Assembly: GCA_028282325.1 (NCBI GenBank)
Contig: JANQID010000139.1
Coordinates: forward strand, 1-39,441
Reading direction: 5' to 3'
Source: Chloroflexaceae bacterium
Lineage (GTDB): Bacteria > Chloroflexota > Chloroflexia > Chloroflexales > Chloroflexaceae
Length of the DNA: 39,441 bases
The notes beneath the pieces were generated by a model that was not told the DNA's origin, did not search any database, and was given only the letters and a program-made list of their open reading frames with translations. The position numbers were made by a program, and so were the translations under genes. This document shows, in pieces, positions 9,035-17,884 of the stretch (its first letter is position 1; each line of letters begins with the position of its first letter).

Positions 9035-9118
9035 ATGGACATTACCGTCCTGACCATTAGCGTCGCGCCCGATACTCGCGATTTCCGCCCTGATCCAGCG
9101 CGCCGTTTCCGGCGTTAA
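9035..9118 (+). CDS. possible 27-residue ORF
   Basis: An ATG preceded by AAGAGGAC at ~14 nt opens a 27-codon frame (MDITVLTISVAPDTRDF...) just after sbcC. It might be a small peptide or the remains of a longer gene. Nothing recognisable is encoded and the support is weak. Confidence 0.2.
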   Translation: MDITVLTISVAPDTRDFRPDPARRFRR

Positions 9119-9238
9119 AACATTGCTAACGCTGCCGTTTCAAAAGCGCAGCCAGATGTCATAACGCAATCACACTGCAATGCGCCTATCGGCGTTGATC
9201 AGGATGTTGCGTTGAACGATGCGAATGGAGTTGTGACA

Positions 9239-9787
9239 GTGAATAATTCATTTGATTCCAATGAAGACGCCAACAACAATCATCGGCATGAAGCTGAATC
9301 TGACTTTAACTTGAACGACGCATATACGAACGGTCGCCGGGCATTTGCGGAGTTGGGGCGCTACCTGGAAGAAGATGGATGGTATCCTCAGCAATTAGAC
9401 GAGAGAACCGTCTATCGGATGAGCTACAAGGGCCGTAGCGCTTCTTTCTTTTGCTATGCGCAAGTGCGGGTTGATGCCGAGCAGTTGATTTGTTACGCTG
9501 CATCGCCCGTGCAGATTGCCGAGGATATGCGCAGCGCTGCGGTTGAATACCTGACACGCGCTAATTGGGGCCTCTATATCGGCAATTTCGAGATGGATTA
9601 TAGCGATGGCGAGGTTCGCTTCAAGAGCAGCATCGACTTTGAGGGCGAGTCGCTGACGTCGAACCTTATCCGCAATACGATCTATCCGGCTGCGCAATTG
9701 ATGGATCGCTATCTTCCGGGTTTGATGAAGGTGGCGTTCGGCAACGTTGAGCCGCGCGCGGCGATTGAAGAGGTGGAAGGCGATTAG
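9239..9787 (+). CDS. YbjN domain-containing protein
   Basis: The protein (182 residues from this start) carries a YbjN-like domain, a fold related to type III secretion chaperones and found as a stand-alone cytosolic protein in many bacteria. The visible signature runs from YLEEDGWYPQQL through SFFCYAQVRVDAEQLICYA and ends with the family's helical MDRYLPGLMKVAFG. In-frame TTG (9212) and GTG (9233) codons lie upstream, but GGAG at 9227-9230 is eight bases before GTG 9239, the preferred start. The N-terminal ~20 residues are Asn/Asp-rich and probably disordered. No enzymatic role is known; chaperone or stress functions have been suggested for the family. Confidence 0.75.
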   Translation: MNNSFDSNEDANNNHRHEAESDFNLNDAYTNGRRAFAELGRYLEEDGWYPQQLDERTVYRMSYKGRSASFFCYAQVRVDAEQLICYAASPVQIAEDMRSAAVEYLTRANWGLYIGNFEMDYSDGEVRFKSSIDFEGESLTSNLIRNTIYPAAQLMDRYLPGLMKVAFGNVEPRAAIEEVEGD

Positions 9788-9835
9788 TCTGCGTTTGCGC
9801 GTTCGTGTGCATCGCCTATCGAGGAGCGGTTAGCC

Positions 9836-10771
9836 GTGCTGCAACCGATCACTGAACGAACCTTTTACCTTCCCGGTGCAAATAACCTCGGCGTTATCGC
9901 CACCGGCGACGGCGACGCGATCGCGATTGATACCGGTCTGGATAAGAATTCCGGGCGCGCGCTGCGCAAGGCGCTGGATGCAGCGGGTTTGCAGTTGCGC
10001 GCGATCATTAACACGCATCACCATGCCGACCACATTGGCGGCAACGACTACCTGTTGCGCAACCTTCCCGGCGTGAGTGTGTATGCGCCGCCGCTCGAAG
10101 CGGCCCTGATCGAACATCCCGTGCTTGAGCCGGTGTATTTCAACCAGGGGGCGCGGCCGCATACTGCCTTGCGCAATCGCTGGTTAATGGCGCCGAGATC
10201 GCCGGTTCAGCATATATTGGGCGATCTTGCGCGCATCGAACGCGGCGAGCCGCAACAAGCCGAAGTGGCCGGCGTCGCCATCGAGATCATCCCCGTTCCC
10301 GGTCATAGCCTGGCCCAGATCGCCGTAGCCTGCGATGGCGTTTGTTTCGCCGCCGATGGTTTCTTTGGGCCGGCAGTTCTGGAGAAGCATGGCATTCCCT
10401 ATGCCCACGACGTTGCCGCACAGTTGACCAGCCTCGACCGTCTCGCTGCGCGTGATGAGCACTGGTTTCTCCCCGGCCACGGCGAGCTGGTCGCGCGCAA
10501 CGTGGTCGGCGATCAACTGTCGGCCAACCGTGCGGCTATCGAACGCTCGAGCGCGATGGTGTTGCAGGCGTTGGAAGCACCCGGTGATGCAGTTGCGGCT
10601 ACTGCGCGCGTTGTGCGGAAGTTGTATGGCGAGGTGGCATTGCCGGGCATTCCCCAATACGTGGTCTTTGCGGGAGCGGTAGCCGCCCACCTTAGTTTTC
10701 TTGAACAACAGGGATTGGCCCAGGTCTCCCTGGAAGCGGACGGACTGATCTGGCGACGAACCGCAACGTAG
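9836..10771 (+). CDS. metallo-beta-lactamase-fold hydrolase
   Basis: A 311-residue MBL-fold protein with the zinc motif THHHADHIGGN (~residues 60-70), a further HSL histidine after the conserved PVPGHS (~155), an Asp in CFAADGFFG (~175) and the late PGHGE histidine (~219). Together these supply a binuclear metal site. The C-terminal ~80 residues are helical, as in glyoxalase II-like members. The substrate cannot be told from sequence; hydrolysis of a thioester, lactone or phosphodiester is possible. The start is GTG, nine bases after GAGGAG. It follows the YbjN gene by 48 nt on the same strand and could share its transcript. Confidence 0.85.
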   Translation: MLQPITERTFYLPGANNLGVIATGDGDAIAIDTGLDKNSGRALRKALDAAGLQLRAIINTHHHADHIGGNDYLLRNLPGVSVYAPPLEAALIEHPVLEPVYFNQGARPHTALRNRWLMAPRSPVQHILGDLARIERGEPQQAEVAGVAIEIIPVPGHSLAQIAVACDGVCFAADGFFGPAVLEKHGIPYAHDVAAQLTSLDRLAARDEHWFLPGHGELVARNVVGDQLSANRAAIERSSAMVLQALEAPGDAVAATARVVRKLYGEVALPGIPQYVVFAGAVAAHLSFLEQQGLAQVSLEADGLIWRRTAT

Positions 10772-11043
10772 AACGTTGACCAGTAGCGCACCTGATGCTA
10801 TTATTGTCGCTGCGACGAGCGAACAGGACTCCGATAGTCAAACAATTGTATCCTCTCCGATCCTGGCATTTTGCATATCGGTTGTTTCGCTTGCCGATAA
10901 CTTCTCCAGATCGTTCGCCATCATATCGTATCGCGTGATGCCGAGACATTTCATTATGTCGTGGCGCTGATTGAAGATTCTCTGTGCGTCGCTCATAGAT
11001 TCGCTGCATAATTCACTGCGTTGAGAAAGAAGGGGTTGCCACG

Positions 11044-12189
11044 TTGAACTGGCTGCGCTATCTCCTCATCTTTGTCCCTATCGCGTTTGTTGCCGAGTTC
11101 TGGCTGCATAATCCGCTGCTGGTGTTCATTTGCTCGTGCATTGCGCTCATCCCGCTGGCCGGGCTGCTCGGCGAGGCCACCGAGGAACTGGCGGTTCACA
11201 CCGGCCCGCAGGTTGGCGGGTTGTTGAACGCGACGCTGGGCAATGCCGCAGAGCTGATCATCGCGATCGTCGCGTTGAGCCAGGGCAAGATTGAACTGGT
11301 CAAAGCATCGATCACCGGGTCGATCCTCGGCAATCTGCTGCTGATTTTGGGCCTGAGTTTGCTAATCGGCGGGGTGCGCCACGGTATTCAGCGCTTTGAT
11401 CGCCAGGCGGCGGGCGTTGCTGCATCGATGATGACCCTGGCGGTAATTGGTCTGATCGTGCCGACGCTATTTGAGGTTCTCCACGAGATTCAGCTTGGCG
11501 AACTTGAGTTGTTCAACACCCAGGTGGTTGATCCGGCGCTCGATCAGTTGAGTATGGGGGTCGCGGCCATTTTGATGCTGATCTACATCCTCAGCCTGAT
11601 CTTTTCCTTCCAGAAGCCAGAACGCAGTACAAGCGGACACTCTGGCGTTGATGATCATTCTGCCGAAGAGGAAACCCATACCGCACGCTGGAGCGTGCCG
11701 TTTTCAGTCGGCGTGTTGACCGTCAGCACCATCGGAATCGTGTTCCTCAGCGAATTCCTGGTCGGCGCGGTTGAGCCGGTTGTCGAGAGCCTGGGCGTCA
11801 GTGAACTTTTCCTCGGCGTAATCATTATTCCGCTGGTGGGCAACGTCGCCGAGCATATTGTGGGTGTGCAGGTAGCGGCGAAAAATAAAATGGACCTCTC
11901 GCTGGCGATATCGATGGGCTCCAGTTTGCAGATCGCGCTGTTCGTCGCGCCTTTGCTGGTTTTTGTTAGCCTGCTCTTTGGGCCGGAGATGACATTGTTC
12001 TTCAGCCTGTTCGAGGTGGCGACGCTGGGCCTTTCGGTGCTGATCGCCGCACTTATCGCCGTCGATGGCGAGAGCAATTGGTTAGAGGGGGCGCAATTGC
12101 TGGCAGTATATGTTATCGTCGCGCTCGGCTTCTTCTTTATTCGCCCTGAAGCGGCTGAACACGCAATGCGCTGGCTTGGTGTCGGCTAG
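11044..12189 (+). CDS. cax: Ca2+/H+ antiporter (CAX family)
   Basis: An inner-membrane exchanger that exports Ca2+ in return for protons. About eleven hydrophobic segments span the 381 residues. The two inverted CAX alpha-repeats are clear: GNAAELIIAIVALSQGKIEL (~residues 62-81) and GNVAEHIVGVQVAAKNKMDL (~265-284), each with the acidic residue that binds calcium. Between them lies an acidic, His-containing loop (DDHSAEEETH, ~residues 203-212) like the acidic loop of other members. The start is TTG after GAAGGGG. The LysR gene begins 39 nt downstream on the same strand and may regulate it or be co-transcribed. Confidence 0.92.
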   Translation: MNWLRYLLIFVPIAFVAEFWLHNPLLVFICSCIALIPLAGLLGEATEELAVHTGPQVGGLLNATLGNAAELIIAIVALSQGKIELVKASITGSILGNLLLILGLSLLIGGVRHGIQRFDRQAAGVAASMMTLAVIGLIVPTLFEVLHEIQLGELELFNTQVVDPALDQLSMGVAAILMLIYILSLIFSFQKPERSTSGHSGVDDHSAEEETHTARWSVPFSVGVLTVSTIGIVFLSEFLVGAVEPVVESLGVSELFLGVIIIPLVGNVAEHIVGVQVAAKNKMDLSLAISMGSSLQIALFVAPLLVFVSLLFGPEMTLFFSLFEVATLGLSVLIAALIAVDGESNWLEGAQLLAVYVIVALGFFFIRPEAAEHAMRWLGVG

Positions 12190-12228
12190 GACGCATAGCG
12201 ATTGGCGATGGATGGGTGGTGAGATACT

Positions 12229-13170
12229 ATGCTCAATACGTTCCATTTGCGGACATTTCTCGTGGTTGTTGAGGCCGGGAATTACACGGCTGCCGCCGAG
12301 CAGTTGCATATGTCGCAGCCTGCGGTCAGTCAGCATATTCGGGCGCTTGAGGAGCAGTTGGGGAATGTGCGGTTGTTTCGGCGTGTGGGACAACGTATGA
12401 TGCCAACTCACGCTGGCGAAGAACTGCTGGGGATGGCTCGCGATCTGGTTCTGCTCGCTGAGCGCGCCGAGCAGAAAATCCTGGCGCTCCGTGGTCATGT
12501 CGCTGGCCGTGTCGCCATCGGGTGTACACCCAACAGTGGCGAACGATTGCTTCCGCCGCTGCTGGCCGCTTTTCATGCCAGCTTTCCTGCGATTATGCTC
12601 GAGGTGGAGGTTGCGCCGACCGATATGCTGCTCGATGCTTTGAGCAACCGACAGCTCTCCGTCATCCTGGTCGAAGAGCAGCATCGCCGTCGCGGATGGG
12701 TCTCTCACGTACTCGGTCATGAACATCTGGCGCTGGTTGCCCCGCCGGGCCATGCTCTTCTGACCGGTCAGTCGCTGTCATTGAGCGCGTTGAAAGATTG
12801 CGCTCTGGTGTTGCCGAGCAACGGTTCTCCGCTGCGTCGCGTCATTGATGAGCGATTGCGGCGGCGCGGCATTAGCCTTTCGGCGACGCAAGTGGTGCTG
12901 GAAACCGACAGCATCGCGATGATGGCCCAATGCATCCGCGCCGGTTTAGGGGTTGGCTTCATTCCTGATAGCTGCCTGGCGTGCATCGAAGATCTCGACC
13001 GGATTCAACTCTCGGATGGTCCGTTGCATCAGGAATGGCGTCTCCTGCATATCGGCGAACGTGAAGCTTCACGCGCCGCGTCTGAGTTGTTCAAGTTTCT
13101 CAGCAGCCCCCAGGCTCTGGAATTGCTGACCTCGCTTGGCATCCAGTCCCCTGCTGAGACGAGCGAATAG
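12229..13170 (+). CDS. LysR-family transcriptional regulator
   Basis: The 313-residue protein has the N-terminal LysR winged helix-turn-helix (residues ~1-60: FLVVVEAGNYTAAAEQLHMS, QPAVSQHIRALEEQLG, LFRR) followed by a linker helix and a two-lobed substrate-binding domain (~90-295). It binds DNA as a multimer and responds to a small molecule that cannot be predicted. It lies immediately after the antiporter gene on the same strand rather than divergent from a target, so autoregulation or control of a distant gene is as likely as control of cax. Confidence 0.9.
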   Translation: MLNTFHLRTFLVVVEAGNYTAAAEQLHMSQPAVSQHIRALEEQLGNVRLFRRVGQRMMPTHAGEELLGMARDLVLLAERAEQKILALRGHVAGRVAIGCTPNSGERLLPPLLAAFHASFPAIMLEVEVAPTDMLLDALSNRQLSVILVEEQHRRRGWVSHVLGHEHLALVAPPGHALLTGQSLSLSALKDCALVLPSNGSPLRRVIDERLRRRGISLSATQVVLETDSIAMMAQCIRAGLGVGFIPDSCLACIEDLDRIQLSDGPLHQEWRLLHIGEREASRAASELFKFLSSPQALELLTSLGIQSPAETSE

Positions 13171-13194
13171 GAGCGAACATGCTTTCGCTCCTAT
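13167..13194. terminator. stem-loop between convergent genes
   Basis: ATAGGAGCGA (13167-13176) pairs perfectly with TCGCTCCTAT (13185-13194) around an 8-nt loop. The left arm includes the LysR stop codon. No T tract follows in either direction, so it is terminator-like and may act as a 3'-end stabiliser for the LysR or rlmD transcript. Confidence 0.5.
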
Positions 13195-13228
13195 CTCTGC
13201 CCGAGTTTATTCCCTATCCTGTCAGAAA

Positions 13229-14479
13229 TTAATCACGCGTCTGGCGTTTGAGCAGAGCGACGCTCTCGATGTGCGGCGTCTGGGGGAAAAGATCGACCGG
13301 CTGTATGTTGACAAGCCGATAGCCGGCGTCGATCAACGGACGCACGTCACGGGCGAGGATAGCCGGATGGCACGAGACATATGCGATACGTGCCGGCGCG
13401 AGGTTGAGCAGTGCGGCCAATGCCATCGGGTGGCACCCCCGGCGGGGCGGATCCAGAATCGCGGCGCTATATACGCCGTCGAGTCCGGACAACGCTCGCT
13501 CGACCGGCGCTGTGATGAAGCGAACATTCGTAATGGCGTTGAGATTTGCGGTGCGTTCGCCGTCGGCGACAGCCTGGGGATTCTCTTCGATGGCGACGAC
13601 TTCATGCACCGTTTTGGCAAGCGGGAGTGCAAATGCGCCTGCGCCGCTATAAGCGTCGAGCAAACGATCCTCTGATTGCAATGCCAGACCTGCGCGGATG
13701 GTTGCGAGCAGATGTTCCGCCTGAGCAGTGTTGATCTGAAAAAAGCTGGCTGGTGTCAGGGAAAAGACCACATCGCCGAGTTCTTCATAGAGCGTGATCG
13801 TCCGGCGGTGGGGATTGTCGGGCAATGCGACGCCGGCCAGCGTAGGAACGGTATCGCGCCAGCTTTTCGCCAATGTCGTAAGATCTTCTGCCCCGCTCAG
13901 TTCGGCGACTGCATAACCGTAGGCTTCACTGGCGCGCAGGGTTACATGGGCAGGCTTTTTCTGCGGTTGGCCAGCTAGCGCTGATCTCAATCCGCGCAGC
14001 GTATCGTTGAGCACGGGCAAGAGAAGCGGATCAGCCTCGCGGTCAACAATGCGGTGTGAACCGGCAGCGTAATATCCCACGCGTGCGCCATTGATATGGA
14101 GATGCGCGCTGTTCCGGTAGTTCCACGGATGCGGCGCAGGGATCACCGGTTTGACGCACACCTCGTCCAGTCCGGACAGCTTGACCATCTGCTCGCGAAT
14201 GATTGTCTGTTTGAAGCGCAACTGCGCTTCGTAGGCGATATGTTGCCACGGCGCGTGATCGGCGTCCGGCAAGCGTGGTTCCACTCGCTCGGCGGCGGGC
14301 GTGATTACTGCTTCCACAGCGCCGCGGATATATTTCGCCTTGCGTTCATACACCCGCACACAGATTCGTTCTCCAGGCAATGCGCCGGCAACAAAAACCA
14401 CCTGCCCCTGCCAGCGTCCAACGCCTTCGCCACCCTGTGCGATGCCATCGATAGTTAACTCTAGTTCGTCGGTATGCAT
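13229..14479 (-). CDS. rlmD: 23S rRNA (uracil-5-)-methyltransferase, RlmD/RumA type
   Basis: A SAM-dependent enzyme that methylates C5 of a uracil in 23S rRNA (U1939 in E. coli RlmD). An N-terminal TRAM domain (~residues 1-58) is followed by the catalytic domain with the SAM motif LLDAYSGAGAFALPLA (~266-281), the DPPRRGC motif (~341-347) and the nucleophile cysteine in YVSCHPA (~366-372). The segment that normally holds the Fe-S cysteines (CPxxxxCGGC) is shortened to PRLPDADHAPWQH (~68-80), with no cysteine, so the cluster is absent. The ATG shares one base with the stop of the preceding receiver gene (TAATG), so translation is coupled to a signalling operon. Confidence 0.9.
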   Translation of the reverse strand: MHTDELELTIDGIAQGGEGVGRWQGQVVFVAGALPGERICVRVYERKAKYIRGAVEAVITPAAERVEPRLPDADHAPWQHIAYEAQLRFKQTIIREQMVKLSGLDEVCVKPVIPAPHPWNYRNSAHLHINGARVGYYAAGSHRIVDREADPLLLPVLNDTLRGLRSALAGQPQKKPAHVTLRASEAYGYAVAELSGAEDLTTLAKSWRDTVPTLAGVALPDNPHRRTITLYEELGDVVFSLTPASFFQINTAQAEHLLATIRAGLALQSEDRLLDAYSGAGAFALPLAKTVHEVVAIEENPQAVADGERTANLNAITNVRFITAPVERALSGLDGVYSAAILDPPRRGCHPMALAALLNLAPARIAYVSCHPAILARDVRPLIDAGYRLVNIQPVDLFPQTPHIESVALLKRQTRD

Positions 14480-15483
14480 TATGCTTCAGTAACATCATCC
14501 AGCAAATCGCCGTACAGCTTGTGTACGCATTCGGGACAGATGGTATGTGTAAAACTCGCTTCAGAATGTTTATGCAGATAGGTCTCGATGTTCTGCCATT
14601 GCCCATCCCGATCACGAATTCGCTTGCACGATGCGCAAACGGGGAGCAGTCCGCGCAGAATGCGAATCTTCGCCAGGGCCTCTTCTAACTGGGCGATCAA
14701 TTGCTCGCGTTCATACTCGGCTTTTCGGCGCTCGGTCTCATCGGATAGAGTCAGCACAACGCCAATCAACGTGTTTGCGTCATCCTGGATCGGCGCGACC
14801 GAACCGGCAATTGGCCGTTCGACGCCGCTCTTGGTGCAGATAATCATCTTTGCGCCGAGATTTGTTCCACCCTGTTCAAGCGATTCGGCCCCTGGAATGG
14901 TAATCGGTTCGCGGGTTCGCTCATCAAAGATCGTCCATACTTCAGCCAATGGAAGATCTTCAGCTTCCGATAGTTTCCAACCGGTAAGACGCTCGGCTGC
15001 CGGATTCATAAAGGTAATCTTGCCGACAACATCGGTGGCGATGACGGCATCGCCGATACTTTGGAGCATCGTAGCGCACCACTTCTGATTCTGGCGCAAT
15101 TGACGCTCCATCTGGTGTTTATAGAGTGCAATGTCGATGGTAATCCGCAATTCACGGCTGTCAAACGGTTTGAGGATATATCCGAATGGCTCAGTTAGCT
15201 TCGCCCGTTGAATGGTATCATCATCAAGATATGCGGTGAGGTAGATAACCGGAATATCAAAACGAGAGCGAATCTGCTCGGCAGCTTCAATGCCATCCAT
15301 CGATCCGCTCAATCGAATATCCATTAGCACGATACCGGGTTGGCTTTCCTGGGCCATTTTGATGGCTTGCTCGCCGGATAACGCAATGCCAGGAACGGTA
15401 TAGCCGAGGTCTTTCAAACGGTTGCTGATGCTCTGTGCAATAATCACTTCATCTTCGACGATTAAGATGTGCGCGGATCGCAT
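14479..15483 (-). CDS. response regulator: receiver + PAS + Cys-rich C-terminus
   Basis: The N-terminal receiver domain (~residues 1-122) has the acidic pair EDE (10-12), phospho-acceptor Asp in VLMDIRL (~residue 55), Thr in YLTAY and Lys in LKPFD. A PAS domain follows (~137-255), then a coiled coil and a C-terminal Cys-x2-Cys ... CPEC segment (CASCKRIRD ~293-301; CPECVHKLY ~317-325). This tail is common after PAS domains and looks metal-binding. There is no DNA-binding or catalytic output domain, so signalling is probably through protein contacts. It starts 3 nt after the sensor kinase and overlaps rlmD by one base. Confidence 0.88.
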   Translation of the reverse strand: MRSAHILIVEDEVIIAQSISNRLKDLGYTVPGIALSGEQAIKMAQESQPGIVLMDIRLSGSMDGIEAAEQIRSRFDIPVIYLTAYLDDDTIQRAKLTEPFGYILKPFDSRELRITIDIALYKHQMERQLRQNQKWCATMLQSIGDAVIATDVVGKITFMNPAAERLTGWKLSEAEDLPLAEVWTIFDERTREPITIPGAESLEQGGTNLGAKMIICTKSGVERPIAGSVAPIQDDANTLIGVVLTLSDETERRKAEYEREQLIAQLEEALAKIRILRGLLPVCASCKRIRDRDGQWQNIETYLHKHSEASFTHTICPECVHKLYGDLLDDVTEA

Positions 15484-15486
15484 AGG

Positions 15487-17712
15487 CTAGCGCTCCTTCG
15501 GTTTTGGCTCGGCGAATGTGATAGCGAATGTCGTTCCCGCATGCTTTTCCAATACGAACGTTCCTTTTAACTGACGAACGAGCATCTGGAAAAGTTGTAA
15601 GCCTAACTTACTTATCTGTTGCAGATCAAAACCTTGCGGCAAGCCAACGCCATTGTCGCTCACGATCAATCGGAGGAGATGATCGTCTACTTTGTTGAAG
15701 GCGATGCGAATAGCGCCCTGGCGGCCGGACGGAAATGCATACTTGAGTGCATTCGAGACTAGCTCGTTGATAATCAAGCCGCAGGGAATGGCAGCATCGA
15801 TAGGGAGGAAGACGTTATCGATCTCAATAGAAAACGTAGCGGCGTAGGCGTTGGAGGTATATGATTGCTGCAAATAATCCGTCAAATCATAGACGTATTG
15901 AGAAAAATCGATGAGGGTCAGATCGGCAGATTGATACAATTTCTCGTGAATAACAGCCATGGATCGAATGCGATTCTGGCTTTCGCGGAAAGCCTCAACG
16001 TTTTTGGTATCAGGGGACTGTTCGGCCTGGAGATCCAAAAGGCTGGAAATGATTTGCAGGTTGTTTTTAACCCGATGGTGGATCTCTTTTAGCAGGACAT
16101 CCTTTTCGCGCAACGATGCTTGAAGTTGTTCTTCAGCCCGGATGCGATCCTCGATTTCATGGCGGAGCATCTGGTTAGCATTGACAAGGTCAAAGGTTCG
16201 TTCGACGACGCGGCGCTCCAATTCTTCGCGCGTCTGCTTCAAAAGGTTTTCGGCGTACTTGCGCGCTGTAATGTCAACCGCGGCGCCAATGATCTGGCGA
16301 GGACGGCCGTTGTCGTCGCGTGTGAACACGACGTTGCGATTATATAGCCAGCGCCAATCGCCGTTGGCTGCACGAATACGATACTCAGCTTCAATAAACT
16401 CATCATCGGCTGCATCTGCGCACTGCTGATATTGCCGTTCAAGGATAGGACGATCGTCAGGATGAATCAGCTCGTGTAAGAAGTTTTTCTCAATGCGCTG
16501 GAACTCCTCTGCTTCGTATTTCATCATAATCCGCACGGCGCGATTCGCATAGACATTGCGGTGGGCGTCAAGATCGTACACGTAGACAATTGCGGCGACG
16601 GTATCGGTAATCTGGCGTATGAAATTCTGGCTTTCGCGCAAAGCTGCGTTAGCGCGCTCCAGGTCGATTGTGCGTTGTCGCACGCGTTGTTCGAGTTCGT
16701 AGCGCGCGCTGTGTAATGCGCTCTCGATCTGTTTTTGTGCGGTAATATCCTCGATCATCGCGAAACTGAACGGTTGCTGAATGGCGCTCGCCGGCAAGAT
16801 CGTAGCGCTCACGCTGGCCCAGACGATCGAACCATCTTTTTTTGTGTATTGCTTCTCGAAACGATCGGTGATGTCTCCCTGCGCACGCGCTTTTGCGATC
16901 CGGGCGAGTTCTTTATGCCCTTCCTCAGGCGAGAGCAGGTCAATGACGCGTTTTTGGAGCAGTTCGTGTTCGGCGTAGCCGAGCATCTCGCAAAATGCGC
17001 GGTTGACGTTGATCAGGCGGTGATCAACATCGGTAATAGCAATGCCGATTGGCGAGGCATCAAAGACAGAAGCGAGCAGAGCCTGGGTCTTTTGCAAGTC
17101 TTCGCTGGCCCGTTTGTATTCAGTGATGTCGCGGCTGGCGCCGAGAATGGAAACAACTCGGCGCTCGACCGGGAGCCATTGCGGGCGGGCTGTATTGCGC
17201 AGCCAATGAATCTGGCCCCGGCTGTCGATGAAGCGGATGGTTTGCTCATCCGTGTAGCCAGCGAGTAGGCGCTTGAGATGCTGCTTAATGATGGCCTGAT
17301 CGTCAGGATGTGTTAGTGCTACCAGTTCGGCGGATGTGGCAGGCAGCTTCAGGTCAATGCCGAGGTTCTGCATAAACGCATCGGAGATCCACTCCAGGAA
17401 CACCACCCCGTCAGGATCTACTCGTGCGCGATAGACATAGTCTGATGTGATCTCGGAGATGATGCGATAATCTTCCTGAGAATGCTGAGCATCTAACGAT
17501 TCTCTAGATACGTCCAATGGCGTCGTCTGCGGTTGGCGCTCTTGCGTCATCGCATATATATGATCGATAGCCGTTGCCAATTCGTCGGCGATCTTGCTGA
17601 GCGAGCGTGATGCGTCTGGCGCAGTAGTGCGGTGCTGCTCGCCGATTGCGGCGACTTGAGCTTGAAGTGCGAGAAGACGTTGGGCAAGGCTGTCAAGATT
17701 TTCAATGTTCAT
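15487..17712 (-). CDS. multi-PAS histidine kinase (HisKA_2 type)
   Basis: The 741-residue protein is cytosolic, with no membrane helix. An N-terminal coil is followed by three PAS/PAC modules (~80-205, ~207-335, ~365-490), coiled-coil linkers, a HisKA_2 phosphoacceptor domain with [11 protein letters not shown] (~535-545) and an ATPase domain with N-box [12 protein letters not shown] and G-box DNGVGLP. The HisKA_2 class is usual for kinases paired with receivers lacking DNA-binding domains, as is the case with the gene 3 nt downstream. The ligand of the PAS domains is unknown. No strong Shine-Dalgarno sequence precedes the ATG. A near-palindrome lies upstream at 17780-17800 (ATGCGGAGC-N3-GCTCTGCAT). 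Confidence 0.9.
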   Translation of the reverse strand: MNIENLDSLAQRLLALQAQVAAIGEQHRTTAPDASRSLSKIADELATAIDHIYAMTQERQPQTTPLDVSRESLDAQHSQEDYRIISEITSDYVYRARVDPDGVVFLEWISDAFMQNLGIDLKLPATSAELVALTHPDDQAIIKQHLKRLLAGYTDEQTIRFIDSRGQIHWLRNTARPQWLPVERRVVSILGASRDITEYKRASEDLQKTQALLASVFDASPIGIAITDVDHRLINVNRAFCEMLGYAEHELLQKRVIDLLSPEEGHKELARIAKARAQGDITDRFEKQYTKKDGSIVWASVSATILPASAIQQPFSFAMIEDITAQKQIESALHSARYELEQRVRQRTIDLERANAALRESQNFIRQITDTVAAIVYVYDLDAHRNVYANRAVRIMMKYEAEEFQRIEKNFLHELIHPDDRPILERQYQQCADAADDEFIEAEYRIRAANGDWRWLYNRNVVFTRDDNGRPRQIIGAAVDITARKYAENLLKQTREELERRVVERTFDLVNANQMLRHEIEDRIRAEEQLQASLREKDVLLKEIHHRVKNNLQIISSLLDLQAEQSPDTKNVEAFRESQNRIRSMAVIHEKLYQSADLTLIDFSQYVYDLTDYLQQSYTSNAYAATFSIEIDNVFLPIDAAIPCGLIINELVSNALKYAFPSGRQGAIRIAFNKVDDHLLRLIVSDNGVGLPQGFDLQQISKLGLQLFQMLVRQLKGTFVLEKHAGTTFAITFAEPKPKER

Positions 17713-17884
17713 AGGCGTCTGTCGCAGTATACTGCGCTGATAAGCTGTCGCCGCAGGTGTGTCGATTCATCCGATTGTTATGCGGAGCAAAGCTCTGCAT
17801 AGTGACCAGCTAAACTGTTAAGCAGTCATACTTCCCAAAATTCGAGAACGAACGCGGTAGAACGGATTGCGAATCGCAGGAAGA

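Noticed and set aside
10776-10970. 64-codon ORF before the antiporter
   Set aside because: No ribosome binding site or family, and composition unlike the neighbouring genes; the 272-nt gap appears to be non-coding leader.
17780-17800. Terminator for purF
   Set aside because: ATGCGGAGC-N3-GCTCTGCAT is a good near-palindrome but has no T tract and lies about 85 nt past purF, just before the kinase start; its role is undecided.
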